A stretch of 64,000 nucleotides of DNA from Mantamonas sphyraenae (Eukaryota > CRuMs > Mantamonadidae): positions 162,431-226,430 of the forward strand of contig JAPMXV010000073.1 in the NCBI GenBank assembly GCA_026936335.1. The letters are read 5' to 3'. The number at the start of each line of letters is the position of its first letter. Position 1 is the first letter of the stretch. The notes below the pieces were generated by a model. That model did no database searches. It worked only from the letters and a program-made list of their open reading frames with translations, and was not told the DNA's origin. Shown here piece after piece: positions 11,044 through 23,456 of the stretch. Both the position numbers and the translations under genes were made by a program.

Positions 11044-12994
11044 ATGAGCACAACACATGAGGTGGACTGGGAGACACTGCTGCAGATCGGTGATCAGGAA
11101 CGCATTGGGGAGGCATTGGAAGAAGCGGGGGAGGTAAGTTTGTAGTTTTGCAGGTTGGCTTCTGGGAAAGGCGGGTCTATGGCTGACACAGATGCTGTAG
11201 ACCTTGGAACTACACGGCATGGAGACCAAAGGTGCGTCCGTGGTTCGCGCACTGATGGCAATGAGCCATTTGCGAGCACAGGCGTCTCTGAAGAACGGCA
11301 ACGGCGAGATGGAAGCATCAGCGGGGGGGTCACAAGCACAGGGACAGAGACGGAACGTGATTAGGAACAAAATCAGCGACAGAGGTGCAGCCGTGCTGGC
11401 CGTGGCGTTGAGTGAGAACAGCAGGTTGACGACGCTGAACCTCGAGAGCAACAGCATCGGGCCAGAAGGGGCAGCAGCGCTTGCAACGGCAGTACGAAAG
11501 AACAGGAGCTTGCTGACGCTGATCCTTGCAAGGAACGAAATCGGGGCAGGAGGGGCGGAAGCACTGGCGGGGGCACTGGGGGAGAACGGAACCTTGCGCA
11601 CACTGAACGTCGTTGCCAACAGGATCAACGACGAAGGGGCGGCAGCACTGGCACGTGCACTCAATGGGAACAGCTCCTTGAGAAGGTTGGATCTCGACAG
11701 CAACTGCATCGGGGCAGAAGGGGCAACAGCACTGGCGGAGGCACTAAGAGAGAATAGCAGCTTGAAGAGATTGGATCTGGACAGCAACCACATCGGGGCA
11801 ATTGGGGCAGTCGCCTTGGCAAAGGCACTGGCAGAGAATAGCAGCTTGCAGACACTGTCACTTCACATGATCAACATTGGGGGAGAAGGAGTCGAAGCAA
11901 TTTTCAAGGCACTGCAAAGGAACAACTGCTTGCAGACACTGGACCTCGCCAGCACCTGGATCCAAGGGGAAGGGGCAGCAGCACTGGCAGAGGCACTGAG
12001 TGGGAACAGCAGCTTGAAGACGCTGAAACTCAGTAGCAACAGGTTTGGAGACGAAGGGGCAGCATCACTGGCGCAAGGACTGGCTGAGAACAGCAGCTTG
12101 CAGACACTGGACCTCCGCCAAACCCGCATTGGGCCAGAAGGAGCCGCTGCACTGGCACAGGTGCTGAGTGAGAACGACAGTTTGCAAACAGTCAACCTTG
12201 ACCTCAACAACATCGGAGCAGAAGGGGCGGAAGCACTGGCGCAGGCCCTGAATGTGAACAGCACCTTGCAATCAGTTACCCTTGATGGGAACAACATCGG
12301 GGCAGAAGGAGCAGCTGCACTGGCACAGGCACTCTGTGTGAACAGCACCTTGCAATTCCTGGACCTTCGCATGAACAGGATCGGGACACAAGGGGCGATG
12401 GCACTGGTCCAGGCACTGGATGTGAACAGAAGCTTGCAGAGACTTGTCCTGGGCTCGAACGGCTTCTTGAAAGACGGGACGGGAGCAATGGCCAAGGCGA
12501 TGGAAAACAATCGATCGTGCTGGGCGATCCACGTCGGATTCGGTGTCGATGAAGCGTTGCAATCTCTGTTGAAGAGGAACAAGGAGCGGCATGTGGAGTT
12601 TGTGAAATGTGGGGATGTACAGAGGATGGCTGCGCTGAGGGAGTGGGGTGTGCCTGTGGACACGCTTGCTGCACGTGAGGAGACTGCGTTGGAGAGAGCG
12701 GTGAAGCAAGGGAATGATGAGGTGGTGGAGGCATTGCGGGGCTGGGGTGCTACAGTGAGGGAAGAGACGGTGAAGTTGGTGAGGGAGGCAGGATGGAGGA
12801 GGGAGTGGCATTGGATTGGGTGGAGTGGGGTGGTGGATGAGGGGATGGAAGTGGCGTTGGTGATGAATGGGGAGGAGAGGGAAGTGATGTTTGAGTGTGG
12901 GGGGATGGAAGGGTATGAGGCGAGTTGTGCGTGGTGGACGGTGCCAGATGAGGTGATGGAGAGGGTGTTGGGGTGGATGGGCAAGGGAGGGTGA
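11044..12994 (+). CDS. LRR-ankyrin family protein L4
   Basis: Exons 11044..11133 and 11201..12994; 627 residues, ~15-16 LRRs. Exon 1 reads MSTTHEVDWETLLQIGDQER. The intron is only 67 bp (donor GTAAGT) with a sequence unlike the other introns, but still CTGACAC near the acceptor (here TGTAG). The first ~50 residues of exon 2 (TLELHGMETKGASVVRAL, then a Gly/Gln-rich stretch) do not resemble LRRs, so the junction with the repeats may be recombinant. LRRs from GAEGAEALAQALN to the end are almost the same as L3, which suggests gene conversion or unequal crossing-over between L3 and L4. Confidence 0.82.
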
Positions 12995-13293
12995 GGAGGG
13001 AATGATGGGAATGAATGTTGGCATTGGGTGGATGGGGGTTGGCATTGGAGGGGATGGGGGGTGGGAAGGGGAAAGGAGGGAGTTGTGCCCTGCTCGGATG
13101 CACTGGGTGGACCACTGGAACTTGGGAAGAGAGACAAGGTTGGTGTTGAGTAGGGGGAAGAGTGTGCAGAGGGAGGGATGTGACTGTGGATGGGCTGGGT
13201 CATGGGAGGGGTGTTGTGGAAGGGCAAAACGAGGAAGCTGAGTTGCTTGTGACGTGCTGGGGCTCACACGGACGCAGGGCCAGTTGGTTGACC
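12995..13293 (+). repeat. LRR-gene intergenic/promoter cassette between L4 and L5
   Basis: 299 bp with all ordered blocks. The AAGGAGGAAGCCGAG block reads AACGAGGAAGCTGAG here, and one base is missing in ACACGGACGCAGG relative to ACACGGGACGCAGG, a variant shared with the cassette before L7. Confidence 0.7.
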
Positions 13294-14806
13294 ATGGACA
13301 CAGAGCCATCACTGTATTGGAAGGAATTGCTGCAGAGCGGTGATGAGGAGCGCATTGGAGTGGCATTGGCAGAGGCCGGGGAGGTGAGTTTGCGAGAAGA
13401 GGGCAACGAAGTCGGTTGGCCGTGGTGGGGAGTGAGGAAGGAGAGGCGTGTGAATGTGGGACCGCTGGGTGCGCATGTGACAGCTGACACGGATTGTGTA
13501 GGAGATGTGGCTGCAAATGATGGATTTTGGTCCCGCCGAAGTGAAATCCCTGGCAAAGGCACTGGCTGGGAACAGCAACTTGCAGAGGTTGAACCTCGGT
13601 ATCAATGACATAGGGGACGAAGGTGCCTCGGAACTGGCCAAGGCTTTGGCAGCGAACAGCAGCTTGTTGTCCCTGGCCTTGAGCAGCAATGCAATCGGCG
13701 TCGACGGAGCAACAGCACTGGCACAGGCGCTGAATGAGAACAACAGCCTGCTGAGGCTGTACCTCACAAGAAACAGCATCAAGGCACAAGGGGCAGCAGC
13801 TTTGGCACAGGCACTGGGTAAGAACAGCAGGTTGCAGGTGTTGGAACTCCACAGCAACAGCATCGGGGATGAGGGAGCAGCAGCACTGGGGCAGGCACTG
13901 AGTGAGACCAGATGGTTGCATACACTGGACCTCAGAAACAATAGCATCGGGGCAGCAGGAGCAGCAGCTTTGGCACAAGGACTGGGTGAGAACAGAAGTC
14001 TCCGGCAACTGAATCTTGGCAACAACAACTTCGGGGACGAAGGGGCAGCAGCAATTGGACAGGCACTGAGGGAGAACAGTAGCTTGCAGACACTGAATCT
14101 CGACGACAACAACGTCGGAGCAGAAGGGGCAACAGCACTTGGGCAGGCACTGAGTCAGAACAGCACCTTGCAGACAATGTTCCTCAACACCAACAGCCTC
14201 GGAGAAGAAGGCGCATCCGCTCTGGCTGAGGGACTGAGTGAGAACAGCACCTTGCAGAGACTGTACCTTGACCAGAACAAGATCGGAGAAGAAGGAGTGT
14301 CGGCTCTGGCCAAGGCGATGGACAGCAATCGATCGTGCTGGCAGATGGAGGTCGGAGCCGTTGTCGATGAGGCATTGCAGGCACTGTTGAAGGGGAACAA
14401 GGAACGGCATGTGGAGTTTGTGCAGTGTGGGGATGTGGAGAGGATGGCTGCGCTGAGGGTGTGGGGTGTGCCTGTAGACACGGCACGTTGGGAGACGGCA
14501 TTGGAACGAGCGGTGAAGCAAGGGAATGATGAGGTGGTGGAGGCATTGCGGGACTGGGGTGCTACAGTGAGTGAAGAGACCGTGAAGTTGGTGAGGGAGG
14601 GAGGATGGAGGAAGGAGTGGCATTGGATAGGGTGGAGTGGGGTGGTGGATGAGGGGATGGAGGTGGCGTTGGTGATGAATGGGGAGGAGAGGGAAGTGAT
14701 GTTTGAGTGTGGAGGGATGGATGGGTATGAGGCGAGTTGTAAGTGGTGGACGGTGCCAGATGAGGTGATGGAGAGGGTGTTGGGGTGGATGGGCAAGGGA
14801 GGGTGA
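13294..14806 (+). CDS. LRR-ankyrin family protein L5 (shortest of the array)
   Basis: Exons 13294..13383 and 13502..14806; 464 residues, ~10 LRRs. Exon 1 is MDTEPSLYWKELLQSGDEER. The intron is 118 bp (donor GTGAGT, acceptor TGTAG) and of the L3 type. The LRR block ends with the LDQNKIGEEGVSALAKAMDS variant shared with L6. In the ankyrin-like part it lacks about three residues (VDTARWETALERAV instead of VDTLAAREETALERAV). The Trp-rich C-terminus is complete. Confidence 0.85.
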
Positions 14807-15074
14807 GGGGGAATGAATGTTGGTATTTGGTGGGTTGGTGGGTGGGAGGGGAAAGGTGGGAGTTGGGTGTCTGCTGCTCGTATGCACTGGGTGGCCCACT
14901 GGAACTTGGAAAGAGACAAGGTTGGTGTGCAAGGAGGGAAGAGTGTGCACAGGGAGGGATGCGACTGTGGATGGGACTGGGTCATGGGAGGGGTGTTGTG
15001 GAAGGGCAAAAAGCGGACGCTGAATTGGTTGTGACGTGCGAGCTCACACGGGACGCAGGACCAGTTGATTGACC
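14807..15074 (+). repeat. LRR-gene intergenic/promoter cassette between L5 and L6
   Basis: 268 bp. It carries the AAGGAGGGAAGAGTGTGCA insertion between the GTTGGTGTGCA and GGGATGCGACTGTGG blocks. The same insertion is seen before L8 and, on the other strand, in the cassettes upstream of R1 and R2. Confidence 0.75.
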
Positions 15075-16963
15075 ATGGGCACACAGAAGAAAGTGAACTG
15101 GAAGGAACTGCTGCAGAGCGGTGATGAAGAGCGCATTGTTGTGGCGTTGGAAGAGGCGGGCGAGGTATGTTTGTGCGAGGCAACGTCTCCCGTGCGTGGG
15201 TATGGGCGGTGGTGACTGACACACCTGTGAAGACATTGAAACTGAGTTGGCTGGGCATTACGGCAGAGGAGGCAGTTGCACTGGCCACAGCACTGGCTGA
15301 GAACAGCAGTGTGCGCACGCTGAACCTCAACGTCAACAATACCTTCGGAGCAGAGGGGGCAGCAGCACTGGCACAGGCATTGTGTGTGAACAACAGCTTG
15401 CAGACAGTGAATCTCATCGGAAGTAGCATCGGGGACGAAGGAGCAGCGGCACTGGCACACGCACTGGGCGAGAACAGCAGCTTGCTCGCGCTGTGGCTTC
15501 AGGAGAACCACATCGCGTACGAAGGAGCTGCAGCGTTGGCCGAGGGATTGAGTGCCAACTGCAGCCTGCAGACACTAAGCTTTTCCGACAACACAGTTGG
15601 GGCAGAAGGAGCAGCTCTTCTGGCACAGGCGTTGTGTGTGAACGGCACCTTGCGGACGCTTGACTTGCACGGCAACAGAATCGGTGACAAGGGAGCAGCA
15701 GCACTCGCAAAGTCACTGTGTGGTAACCAAAGCTTGCAGCAGCTGATTGTGAACAACAATGGCATCGGTGCAGAAGCAGCAGCAGAACTGGCCGCGGCAC
15801 TTCGATGGAACAGCACTTTGCAGACACTGGGCCTTCAAAACAACAGAATCGGTGATGAAGGAACAGCAGCACTGGCACAAACACTGGGTAGGAACAATGG
15901 CTTGCAGACACTGGAGCTCGACAAGAACAGAATTGGATCAGAAGGAGCAGCAGCACTGGGGCAGGCACTGAGTGAGAACAGCAGCTTGCTGGCACTGAGT
16001 GTAACCGACAACAACATCGGGGCAAAAGGGTCAGCAGCACTGGCACACGGTCTTGCTGTGAACAGTCGCTTGCAGGCACTGTTTCTCAGCAAGAACGGCA
16101 TCGGAGACGAAGGTGCAGCAGCGCTTGTGCAGGCACTGAGTTCGAACAGTAGCTTGCAGACACTGCTTCTGAGCTTGAACAGCATCGGGGACACAGGGAC
16201 AGCAGCGCTGGCACAGGCACTGGGTAGGAACAGTGGCTTGCAGCAAGTGAATCTCAACAACAACAACATTGGCGTACATGGGGCAACAGCACTAGCACAG
16301 GCACTGAGTGAGAACAGCACCTTGCAGACATTGCTCCTCAACAGCAACAGCATCGGGGAAGAAGGTTCTTCCGCTCTGGCTGAGGGATTGAGTGAGAACA
16401 GCAGCTTGCAAAGACTGTTCCTCAACCAAAACAAGATCGGGGAAGAAGGTGCATCCGCTCTGGCCAGGGCGATGGAAGACAATCGATCGTGCTGGGAGAT
16501 TGAGTTTCGAATCGTCGACTCCAATCTGAAAGCACTGTTGAAGAGGAACAAGGATCGGCATGTGGAGTTTGTGGAGTGTGGTGATGTGGAGAGGATGGCT
16601 GCGCTGAGGGAGTGGGGTGTGCCCGTGGACACGCTTGCTACGTGGGCAGACACGGCATTGGAACGAGCGGTGAAGGGAGGAAATGATGAGGTGGTGGAGG
16701 CATTGCGGGGCTGGGGTGCTCAAGTGAGGGAAAAGACGGTGGAGTTGGTGAGGGAGGCAGGATGGAGGAGGAAGTGGCATTGGATTGGGTGGAGTGGGGT
16801 GGTGGATGAGGGGATGGAAGTGGCGTTGGTGATGAACGGGGAGGAGAGGGAAGTGATGTTTGAGTGTGGGGGGATGGAAGGGTATGAGGCGAGTTGTGAG
16901 TGGTGGACGGTGCCGGATGAGGTGATGGAGAGGGTGTTGGGGTGGATGGCCAAGGGAGGGTGA
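15075..16963 (+). CDS. LRR-ankyrin family protein L6
   Basis: Exons 15075..15164 and 15233..16963; 606 residues, ~15 LRRs. The 68-bp intron (donor GTATGT, branch ACTGACAC, acceptor TGAAG rather than the usual TGCAG) belongs to the short-intron subtype with L8, R2 and R3. Exon 2 begins TLKLSWLGITAEEAVALATA, the subtype's hallmark first LRR, followed by an atypical repeat (NLNVNNTFGAEGAAAL). The repeat IVNNNGIGAEAAAELAAAL is shared with L8 and R3. The C-terminal module has one run of changes (LATWADTALERAVKGGNDEV) and ends GWMAKGG. Confidence 0.85.
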
Positions 16964-17248
16964 GGAGGGATTGATGGGAATGAATGGTGGCATTGTTTGG
17001 GTGTGGGTTGGCGTTGGGGGGATTGGTGGGTGGGGTGGGGGGGGAGGAGGGAGTTGTGTGGCTGGTGCTCGGATGCACTGGGTGGACCACGGGAACTTGC
17101 AAGTGGGACGAGGTTGGTGTGCACAGGGAGGGATGTGACTGTGGATGGGACTGGATCATGAGAGGGCGTTGTGGAAGGGCAAAAGGAGGAAGCCGAGATG
17201 GGTGTGACGTGCTGAAGCTCACACGGACGCAGGACCAGTTGGTTGACC
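16964..17248 (+). repeat. LRR-gene intergenic/promoter cassette between L6 and L7
   Basis: 285 bp, closest to the cassette before L1: it shares ACTTGCAAGTGG instead of ACTTGGAAAGAG. The CTGGGTCATGGG block reads CTGGATCATGAG. Confidence 0.7.
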
Positions 17249-19049
17249 ATGAGCACACAGATGGATGTAGATTGGAAAGAGTTGCTGCAGAGCGGTGATG
17301 AGGAGCGCATTGCAGTGGCATTGGCAGAGGCGGGGGAGGCAAGTTTGCGCTGCGCGAAGGGAGGGGGAATTCGTGGACGTGTCACAGACGAGGAGGGTTG
17401 AGAGGGGAGACACGAACGCATGGAGAGAGTAGATTATGGTCGATGGTTGCGTGAGATACGGGATGTGATCGCTGACACGAGTGGTGCAGCATTTGAGCCT
17501 GGGGAACAAGATCGTTGACAAACTGATGGTGACACTGGCCAAGGCACTGGCAAAGAACAGCAGTTTGAAGTCACTGAACCTTCGCAGCAACGTTATCGGG
17601 GACGAGGAAGCAGCAGAGCTGGCGCAGGCGCTGAGGGAGAACAGAAGTTTGGACCGCCTGGAACTCTACAAGAACAGCCTTGGCTACAGAGGGGTAGCAG
17701 CATTGGCAGACGCACTGTGTGTGAACAACACGCTGCGGAGCTTGAGCATCGGGAACGACAACATCGGAGACGAAGTGGCAGCAGCACTGGCCAAGGTTCT
17801 TGTTGGGAACAGCTGCCTGCAGGAGCTGAGCCTTTGCTTCAACAACATCGGAGCCGAAGGGGCAGCAGCACTGGCCGGGGCACTCTGTGTCAACAGTAGC
17901 TTGCAAATATTGCTTCTCAGCATGAACGGCATCGGAGACGAAGGTGCAGCAGCACTAGGGCAAGCACTGAGTAAGAACAGCAGCCTGAACACAATGTTGC
18001 TCATCAAGAACGGAATCGGGGACGAAGGGGCATCAGAACTGGCACAGGGACTGCGCGAGAACAGCAGCTTGTTGAGGCTTTTGCTCCAGGAAAATCGGAT
18101 CGGAGACGAAGGTGCAGCAGCGTTGGCCAAGGCATTGCGTGCCAACAGCAGCGTGCAGACACTGAACTTGACCGACAACAATGTTGGGGCAGAAGGAGCC
18201 TCAGCTCTGGCTAGGGGACTGTGTGAGAACAGCACTTTGCGGACACTGGACCTCAACAGGAACAGAATTGGATCAGAAGGAGCAGCGGCACTGGGGCATG
18301 CACTAAGAAAGAACAGCAGCTTGCGTGCACTGGGTCTCAGCGACAACAACATCGGGGCAGCAGCTGCAGCAGCAATGACCGGGGCTCTCTGTGTGAACAG
18401 TGGCTTGCAGACACTGTTCCTATCCATGAACAGCCTCGGGGACGAAGGTGCAGCAGCTCTGGCTGAAGGACTATCTCAGAACAGCACCTTGCAGAGACTC
18501 TACCTCGCCAGCAACAGCATCGAGGTGGAAGGTGCATCCGCTTTGGCCAAGGCGATGGAAGACAACCGGTCGTGCTGGAAGATTCAGATCAGAGTCGACG
18601 ACGCTGTAGCGCTGCAATCGCTGTTGGAGAGGAACAAGGAGCGGCATGTGGAGTTTGTGGAATGTGGAGATGTACAGAGGATGGCTGCGCTGAGGGAGTG
18701 GGGGGTGCCTGTAGACACGCTTGCTGCACGTGAGGGGACGGCGTTGCAACGAGCGGTGAAGCAAGGGAATGATGAGGTGGTGGAGGCATTGCAAGGCTGG
18801 GGTGCTACAGTGAGGGAAGAGACGGTGAAGTTGGTGAGGGAGGTAGGATGGAGGAGGGAGTGGCATTGGATTGGGTGGAGTGGGGTGGTGGATGAGGGGA
18901 TGGAAGTGGCGCTGGTGATGAATGGGGAGGAGAGGGAAGTGATGTTTGAGTGTGGTGGGATGGATGGGTATGAGGCGAGTTGTGAGTGGTGGACGGTGCC
19001 GGATGAGGTGATGGAGAGGGTGTTGGGGTGGATGGCCAAGGGAGGGTGA
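17249..19049 (+). CDS. LRR-ankyrin family protein L7 (GC-AG intron)
   Basis: Exons 17249..17338 and 17490..19049; 549 residues, ~13 LRRs. Exon 1 reads MSTQMDVDWKELLQSGDEER. The 151-bp intron is of the L1/L2 type but starts GCAAGT rather than GTAAGT, a non-canonical GC donor; without removing it the frame would not join the LRRs. The only other GC donor in the window is the homologous intron of R1 on the minus strand, which links L7 and R1 as descendants of one copy. Exon 2 starts with LGNKIVDKLMVTLAKALAK, also shared with R1. The C-terminal module is complete. Confidence 0.83.
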
Positions 19050-19346
19050 GGAGGGAATGAATGGTGGCATTGGGTTGGGTGGGGTTTGGCATTGGAGGGG
19101 ATGTGGGTGGGAGGGGGAGAAAGGAGAGCAGTGTTGGGTGTCTGCTGCTCGGATGCGAAGGGTGGACCACTGGAACTTGGATAGAGACAAGGTTGGTGTG
19201 CAAGGAGGGAAGAGTGTGCAGAGGGAGGGATGCGACTGTGGATGGGCCTGGGTCATGGGAGGGGTGTTGTGGAAGGCAAAAAGTGGATGCGGAATTCAGT
19301 GTGACATTCTGAAGCTCACATGGGACGCAGGACCAGTTGGATGACC
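19050..19346 (+). repeat. LRR-gene intergenic/promoter cassette between L7 and L8
   Basis: 297 bp with the AAGGAGGGAAGAGTGTGCA insertion. The block normally GGATGCACTGGGTGG is GGATGCGAAGGGTGG here, and the start-proximal block reads GACCAGTTGGATGACC. Confidence 0.7.
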
Positions 19347-21490
19347 ATGGGCACACAGACGAAAGTGAACTGGAAGGAACTGCTGCAGAGCGGTGATGAG
19401 GAGCGCATTGGGGTGGCGTTGGAAGAGGCGGGGGAGGTATGTTTCGGGGCGGCAGGTTTCCCGTGCGTGGGCATGGGTGGTGGTGACTGACACCCGTGTT
19501 GCAGACATTGCAACTGAGTTGGCTGGGCATCAGAGCAGAGGAGGTAGTTGCACTGGCCACAGCACTGGCGGTGAACAGCAGTGTGCGCACGCTGAACCTC
19601 GACTTCAACAAATCCTTCGGAGCCGAGGGGGCAGCAGCACTGGCACAGGCATTGTGTGTGAGCAACAGCTTGCAGACAGTGAATCTCTACGGGAACCGCA
19701 TTGGGGACGAAGGAGCAGCGGCACTGGCACTGGCACTGGGTGAGAACAGCAGCTTGCTGGCGATTTGGCTCCAGAACAACCGCATCGGATACGAAGGAGC
19801 AGCAGCGTTGGCCAAGGGATTGAGTGCCAGCTGCAGCTTGCAGACACTGAGCTTATCCGACAACACACTTGGAGCAGAAGGAGCAGCAGCACTGGCACAG
19901 GCGTTGTGTGTGAACAGCACCTTGCGAATGCTTGACGTGCACGACAACAGAATCGGTGACAAGGGAGCAGCAGCACTCGCAAAGTCACTGTGTGGCAACC
20001 AAAGCTTGCAGCAGCTGATTGTGAACAACAATGGCATCGGTGCAGAAGCAGCAGCAGAACTGGCCGGAGCACTCAGTTTGAACAGCACTTTGCAGACACT
20101 GGGCCTTCAAAGCAACAGAATCGGTGACACAGGAACAGCAGCACTGGCACAGGCACTATGTGGCAACTGCAACTTGATGGAACTGCGTCTCAGCGCCAAC
20201 CAGATTGGTGACACAGGAGGAGCAGCACTGGGGCAGGCACTGAGTGAGAACAGCAGCTTGCTGGCACTGAGCCTCAGCGACAACAACATCGGGGCAGAAG
20301 GGTCAGCAGAACTGGCACACGGTCTTGCTGTGAACAGTCGCTTGCAGACACTGTTTCTCAGCAAGAACGGCATCGGCGACGAAGGGGCAACAGCACTTGG
20401 GCAGGCACTGAGTTCGAACAGTTGCTTGCAGACACTGCTTCTGAGCATGAACAGCATCGGGGACACAGGGGCAGCAGCGCTTGGGCAGACACTGACTGAG
20501 AACAGCAGCTTGAAGACCATCTACCTCGACAGAAACAGCATTGGGGCAGAAGGAGCCTCAGGTCTGGCTAGGGGACTGTGTGAGAACAGAAGCTTGCGGA
20601 GACTTTACCTCAATCAGAACAGCATCGGTGCAGAAGGAGAATCAGCTCTGGCTAGGGGACTGAGTCAGAACAGCAGCTTGCAAAGACTAGGCCTCAGTAT
20701 GAACAACCTCGGGGCGGAAGGGACAGCGGCAATGGCACAGGCGTTGAGTGAGAACAACAGCTTGCAGCATCTGAATCTCAACGACAACAACATCGGGGAA
20801 AAGGGGGCAACAGCGTTGGCTCAGGCGCTGAGTGTGAACAGCGCCTTGCACACAATGCTCCTCGACAACAACAGCGTCGGGGAAGAAGGTGCATCAGCTC
20901 TGGCTGAGGGACTGAGTAAGAACAGCACCTTGCAGAGACTGTACCTCGGCAGAAACAGCATCGAGGAGGCAGGTGCATCCGCTCTGGCAAAGGCGATGGA
21001 AGACAATCGATCGTGCTGGCAGATTCAGATCGGAGCCGTTGTCGATGAGACATTGCAGGCACGGTTGAAGAGGAACAAGGATCGGCATGTGGAGTTTGTG
21101 CAGTGTGGGGATGTGAAGAGGATGGCTGCGCTGAGGGAGTGGGGTGTGCCTGTGGACACACTTGCTGCACGTGAGGTGACGGCGTTGCAACGAGCGGTGA
21201 AGGAAGGGAATGATGAGGTGGTTGAGGCATTGCGGGACTGGGGTGCGAATGTGAGGGAAGAGACGGTGGAGTTGGTGAGGGAGGCAGGATGGAGGAAGGA
21301 GTGGCATTGGATTGGGTGGAGTGGGGTGGTGGATGAGGGGATGGAAGTGGCGTTGGTGATGAACGGGGAGGAGAGGGAAGTGATGTTTGAGTGTGGAGGG
21401 ATGGATGGGTATGAGGCGAGTTGTGCGTGGTGGACGGTGCCAGATGAGGTGATGGAGAGGGTGTTGGGGTGGATGGCCAAGGGAGGGTGA
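19347..21490 (+). CDS. LRR-ankyrin family protein L8, adjoining the palindrome
   Basis: Exons 19347..19436 and 19505..21490; 691 residues, ~18 LRRs, the largest on the plus strand. The 68-bp intron (donor GTATGT) is of the L6/R2/R3 type. Exon 2 starts TLQLSWLGIRAEEVVALATA. Several internal repeats recur nearly unchanged in R3 (LMELRLSANQIGD, KTIYLDRNSIGAEGASGLARGL, LGLSMNNLGAEGTAAMAQAL), so L8 and R3 share a repeat history across the palindrome. The stop codon sits within a few bases of the left arm of the inverted repeat. Confidence 0.85.
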
Positions 21491-23405
21491 GCAGTTTTGG
21501 GTGGAATGAAGACTGCAATGGAACGATGATGATGACCCACCTCACACACACAATCAATCATTCCCTTTCTCTTCCCCATCCATGTCTTCCATAACCTCCC
21601 CCCCCGATCCCGCCCCCTTCCCAACCACCTCAACCAACACCAAACACCCCATCCGACACCCACCCATGTCCAACACGTTTGAAACCAAGGCACAGAAGGA
21701 GACTTCGGGACTCAAGAGCCACGCCGGCTTGTCTGCCGTCCCTGCGTCGGGCGTCGACGTCAACTCGACCATCAAGAGCTACCTGGCCGTCCACGACGAT
21801 TCCAAGGGCGACAAGAGCGAGGAGCGCAAGACCACGTCCCTGGACATGGTCAACGCCTACTACGATCTGGTCACCGAGTTTTACATCCACGGGTAAGTTG
21901 TGACACAAGCCAGCGGTGTGGGAAAGGGCGCACGGCGTGGTTTTTTTGTGTGTGGTTGGCCAGGTTGGGTCCAGGAACGAACGGCCGAAAAAAAACGCAA
22001 CCGGTGGAGTGTTGCCCACGGGCTGACACAGAGGATGGTGGGGATGATGGGACACATGGACAAACATGCAGATGGGGCGAGGGATTCCACTTTGCATCCC
22101 GTGCTGTGGGAGAGACGTTCCTGGAGTCGATCAAGCGCCATGAGTACTGGCTTGGGCACATGCTTCAGGCGCAGCCGGGCGACAAGATTGTGGACCTTGG
22201 GTGCGGCATTGGCGGACCCATGCGCAACGTGTCTCGGTAAGTGTGGGAGTGGGAAGGGTGTGGAGAGGAGGATGGCGTGGATGGGGGGTGGTTATGGATG
22301 GGCGATGGGCGGGGGCGAGAGGCGAGGAAAAGTCGAGGGACATACACGCCGGAAAGGGTGGTTGGGAGGCTGACGCGGGCGGGACACACACACACAGCTT
22401 TCTGAACCACGGTGTGACGAAGGAGGAGGACCTTGTGCACATTGTGGGTGCCAACAACAACGCGCACCAGGTGAGTGGAGAGGGTGAGGGTGGGAAACGC
22501 GTGGGCGAACTGGCTTTTCGTGAACTTTCCCGTTTCGGGTGGACCTGGAAAGGACGCTGACGGCGAATGGGGACACAGATTGCCAAGGGCAAGCAGTACA
22601 ACATCGACGCAGGACTGGACCACTGCTGCAGCTTCCTGAAGTGCAGCTTCATGGACATGCCTGTGGAGGACGGAGAGTTTGACCGTGCGTTTGCAGTGGA
22701 GGCAACGTGCCATGCACCGGACAAGAACGAGCTGTACGCAGAGATCTTCCGTGTGCTGAAGCCCGGAGGCACGTTCTTCAGCTACGAGTGGTGCTTGACG
22801 CCGCGATACGACCCGCAGAACCGTGAGCACCAGGAGATCAAGAAGGGGATCGAGGTGGGAGATGGTCTGCCGGACATGGACACGATGGAGTACACGATCG
22901 AGTGCCTGGAAAAGGCCGGGTTTGAGATTGTGTTTGAGCGTGACGTGGCTCTGGACAGCCCCGTGCCCTGGTACGAGTCGCTGTCGCCGTCGTTCACTCT
23001 GGAGGGCTTCCGTCGCACATGGGCAGGTCGCATGACGACGCGTGTGGCTGTGAGCATCCTGGAGGCACTGTGGCTGGCACCCAAGGGCACGACAGAGACG
23101 AGTGACATGCTGAACGCAGCAGCCGACGCTCTGGTGGCAGGTGGTGAGACGGGCATCTTTACGCCCATGTACGCCATTCTGGTGCGCAAGCCCGAGTAAG
23201 GAGGGAGTGAGGGGATGGGAATGGGAGTGGGAGATGGTATGCTGCATATGACGGCAGAAGCTCGCTCGCTACCGGACTCTCGCCCAAAGCAAGGATCCGC
23301 CCCAGTGCTGGTGTTGGCAACACAGCAAGAGACAGAGAGAGAGGAGTGGAGAGGAGAGGAGATGTTGCAAAGTGGGACCAGCAATGGAGGCGTTGATCAT
23401 CCTCA
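21490..23405 (+). repeat. Left arm of ~1.9 kb inverted repeat
   Basis: This segment reappears in reverse complement at about 25492..27430. Homology begins at the LRR stop codon (TGAGCAGTT versus TAAGCAGTT), covers the whole methyltransferase gene with introns, and ends near GGAGGCGTTGATCA in the 3' flank. Intron sequences are almost as conserved as exons; differences are scattered substitutions and short simple-repeat length changes. Confidence 0.9.
21666..23199 (+). CDS. Sterol C24-methyltransferase (ERG6/SMT type), copy 1
   Basis: Exons 21666..21892, 22072..22236, 22398..22470 and 22579..23199; 361 residues, close to the ~350-380 usual for the family. It would transfer a methyl group from S-adenosylmethionine to C24 of the sterol side chain, at the ER membrane in other eukaryotes. 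Visible signs: the sterol-MT aromatic motif near residue 76 (GWGEGFHFASR), the SAM-binding motif I VDLGCGIGGPM at ~115, the VGANNNAHQ segment, motif VEATCHAPDK, motif LKPGGTFFSYEW, and a C-terminal SMT domain (ALWLAPKGT..TSDML). Donors are GTAAGT or GTGAGT, with CTGACAC or CTGACG upstream of the acceptors. It converges on the coiled-coil/CxxC gene, leaving 257 bp between stops. The second copy encodes the same protein. Confidence 0.93.
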
Positions 23406-23456
23406 CTTTCCCCTCAAAGGCACCCTCCACTCCTTCCTGTCACAGCACAGCGCAAC

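Noticed and set aside
11863-14950. Long minus-strand open frames across L4 and L5
   Set aside because: The Leu/Ser/Cys-repetitive translations mirror the LRR repeats on the real strand, including a frame that crosses two genes and an intergenic cassette.
4112-21490. The LRR array as a CRISPR-like or bacterial repeat system
   Set aside because: Repeats are coding, in frame, 84 bp, spliced and in a telomere-bearing eukaryotic chromosome.
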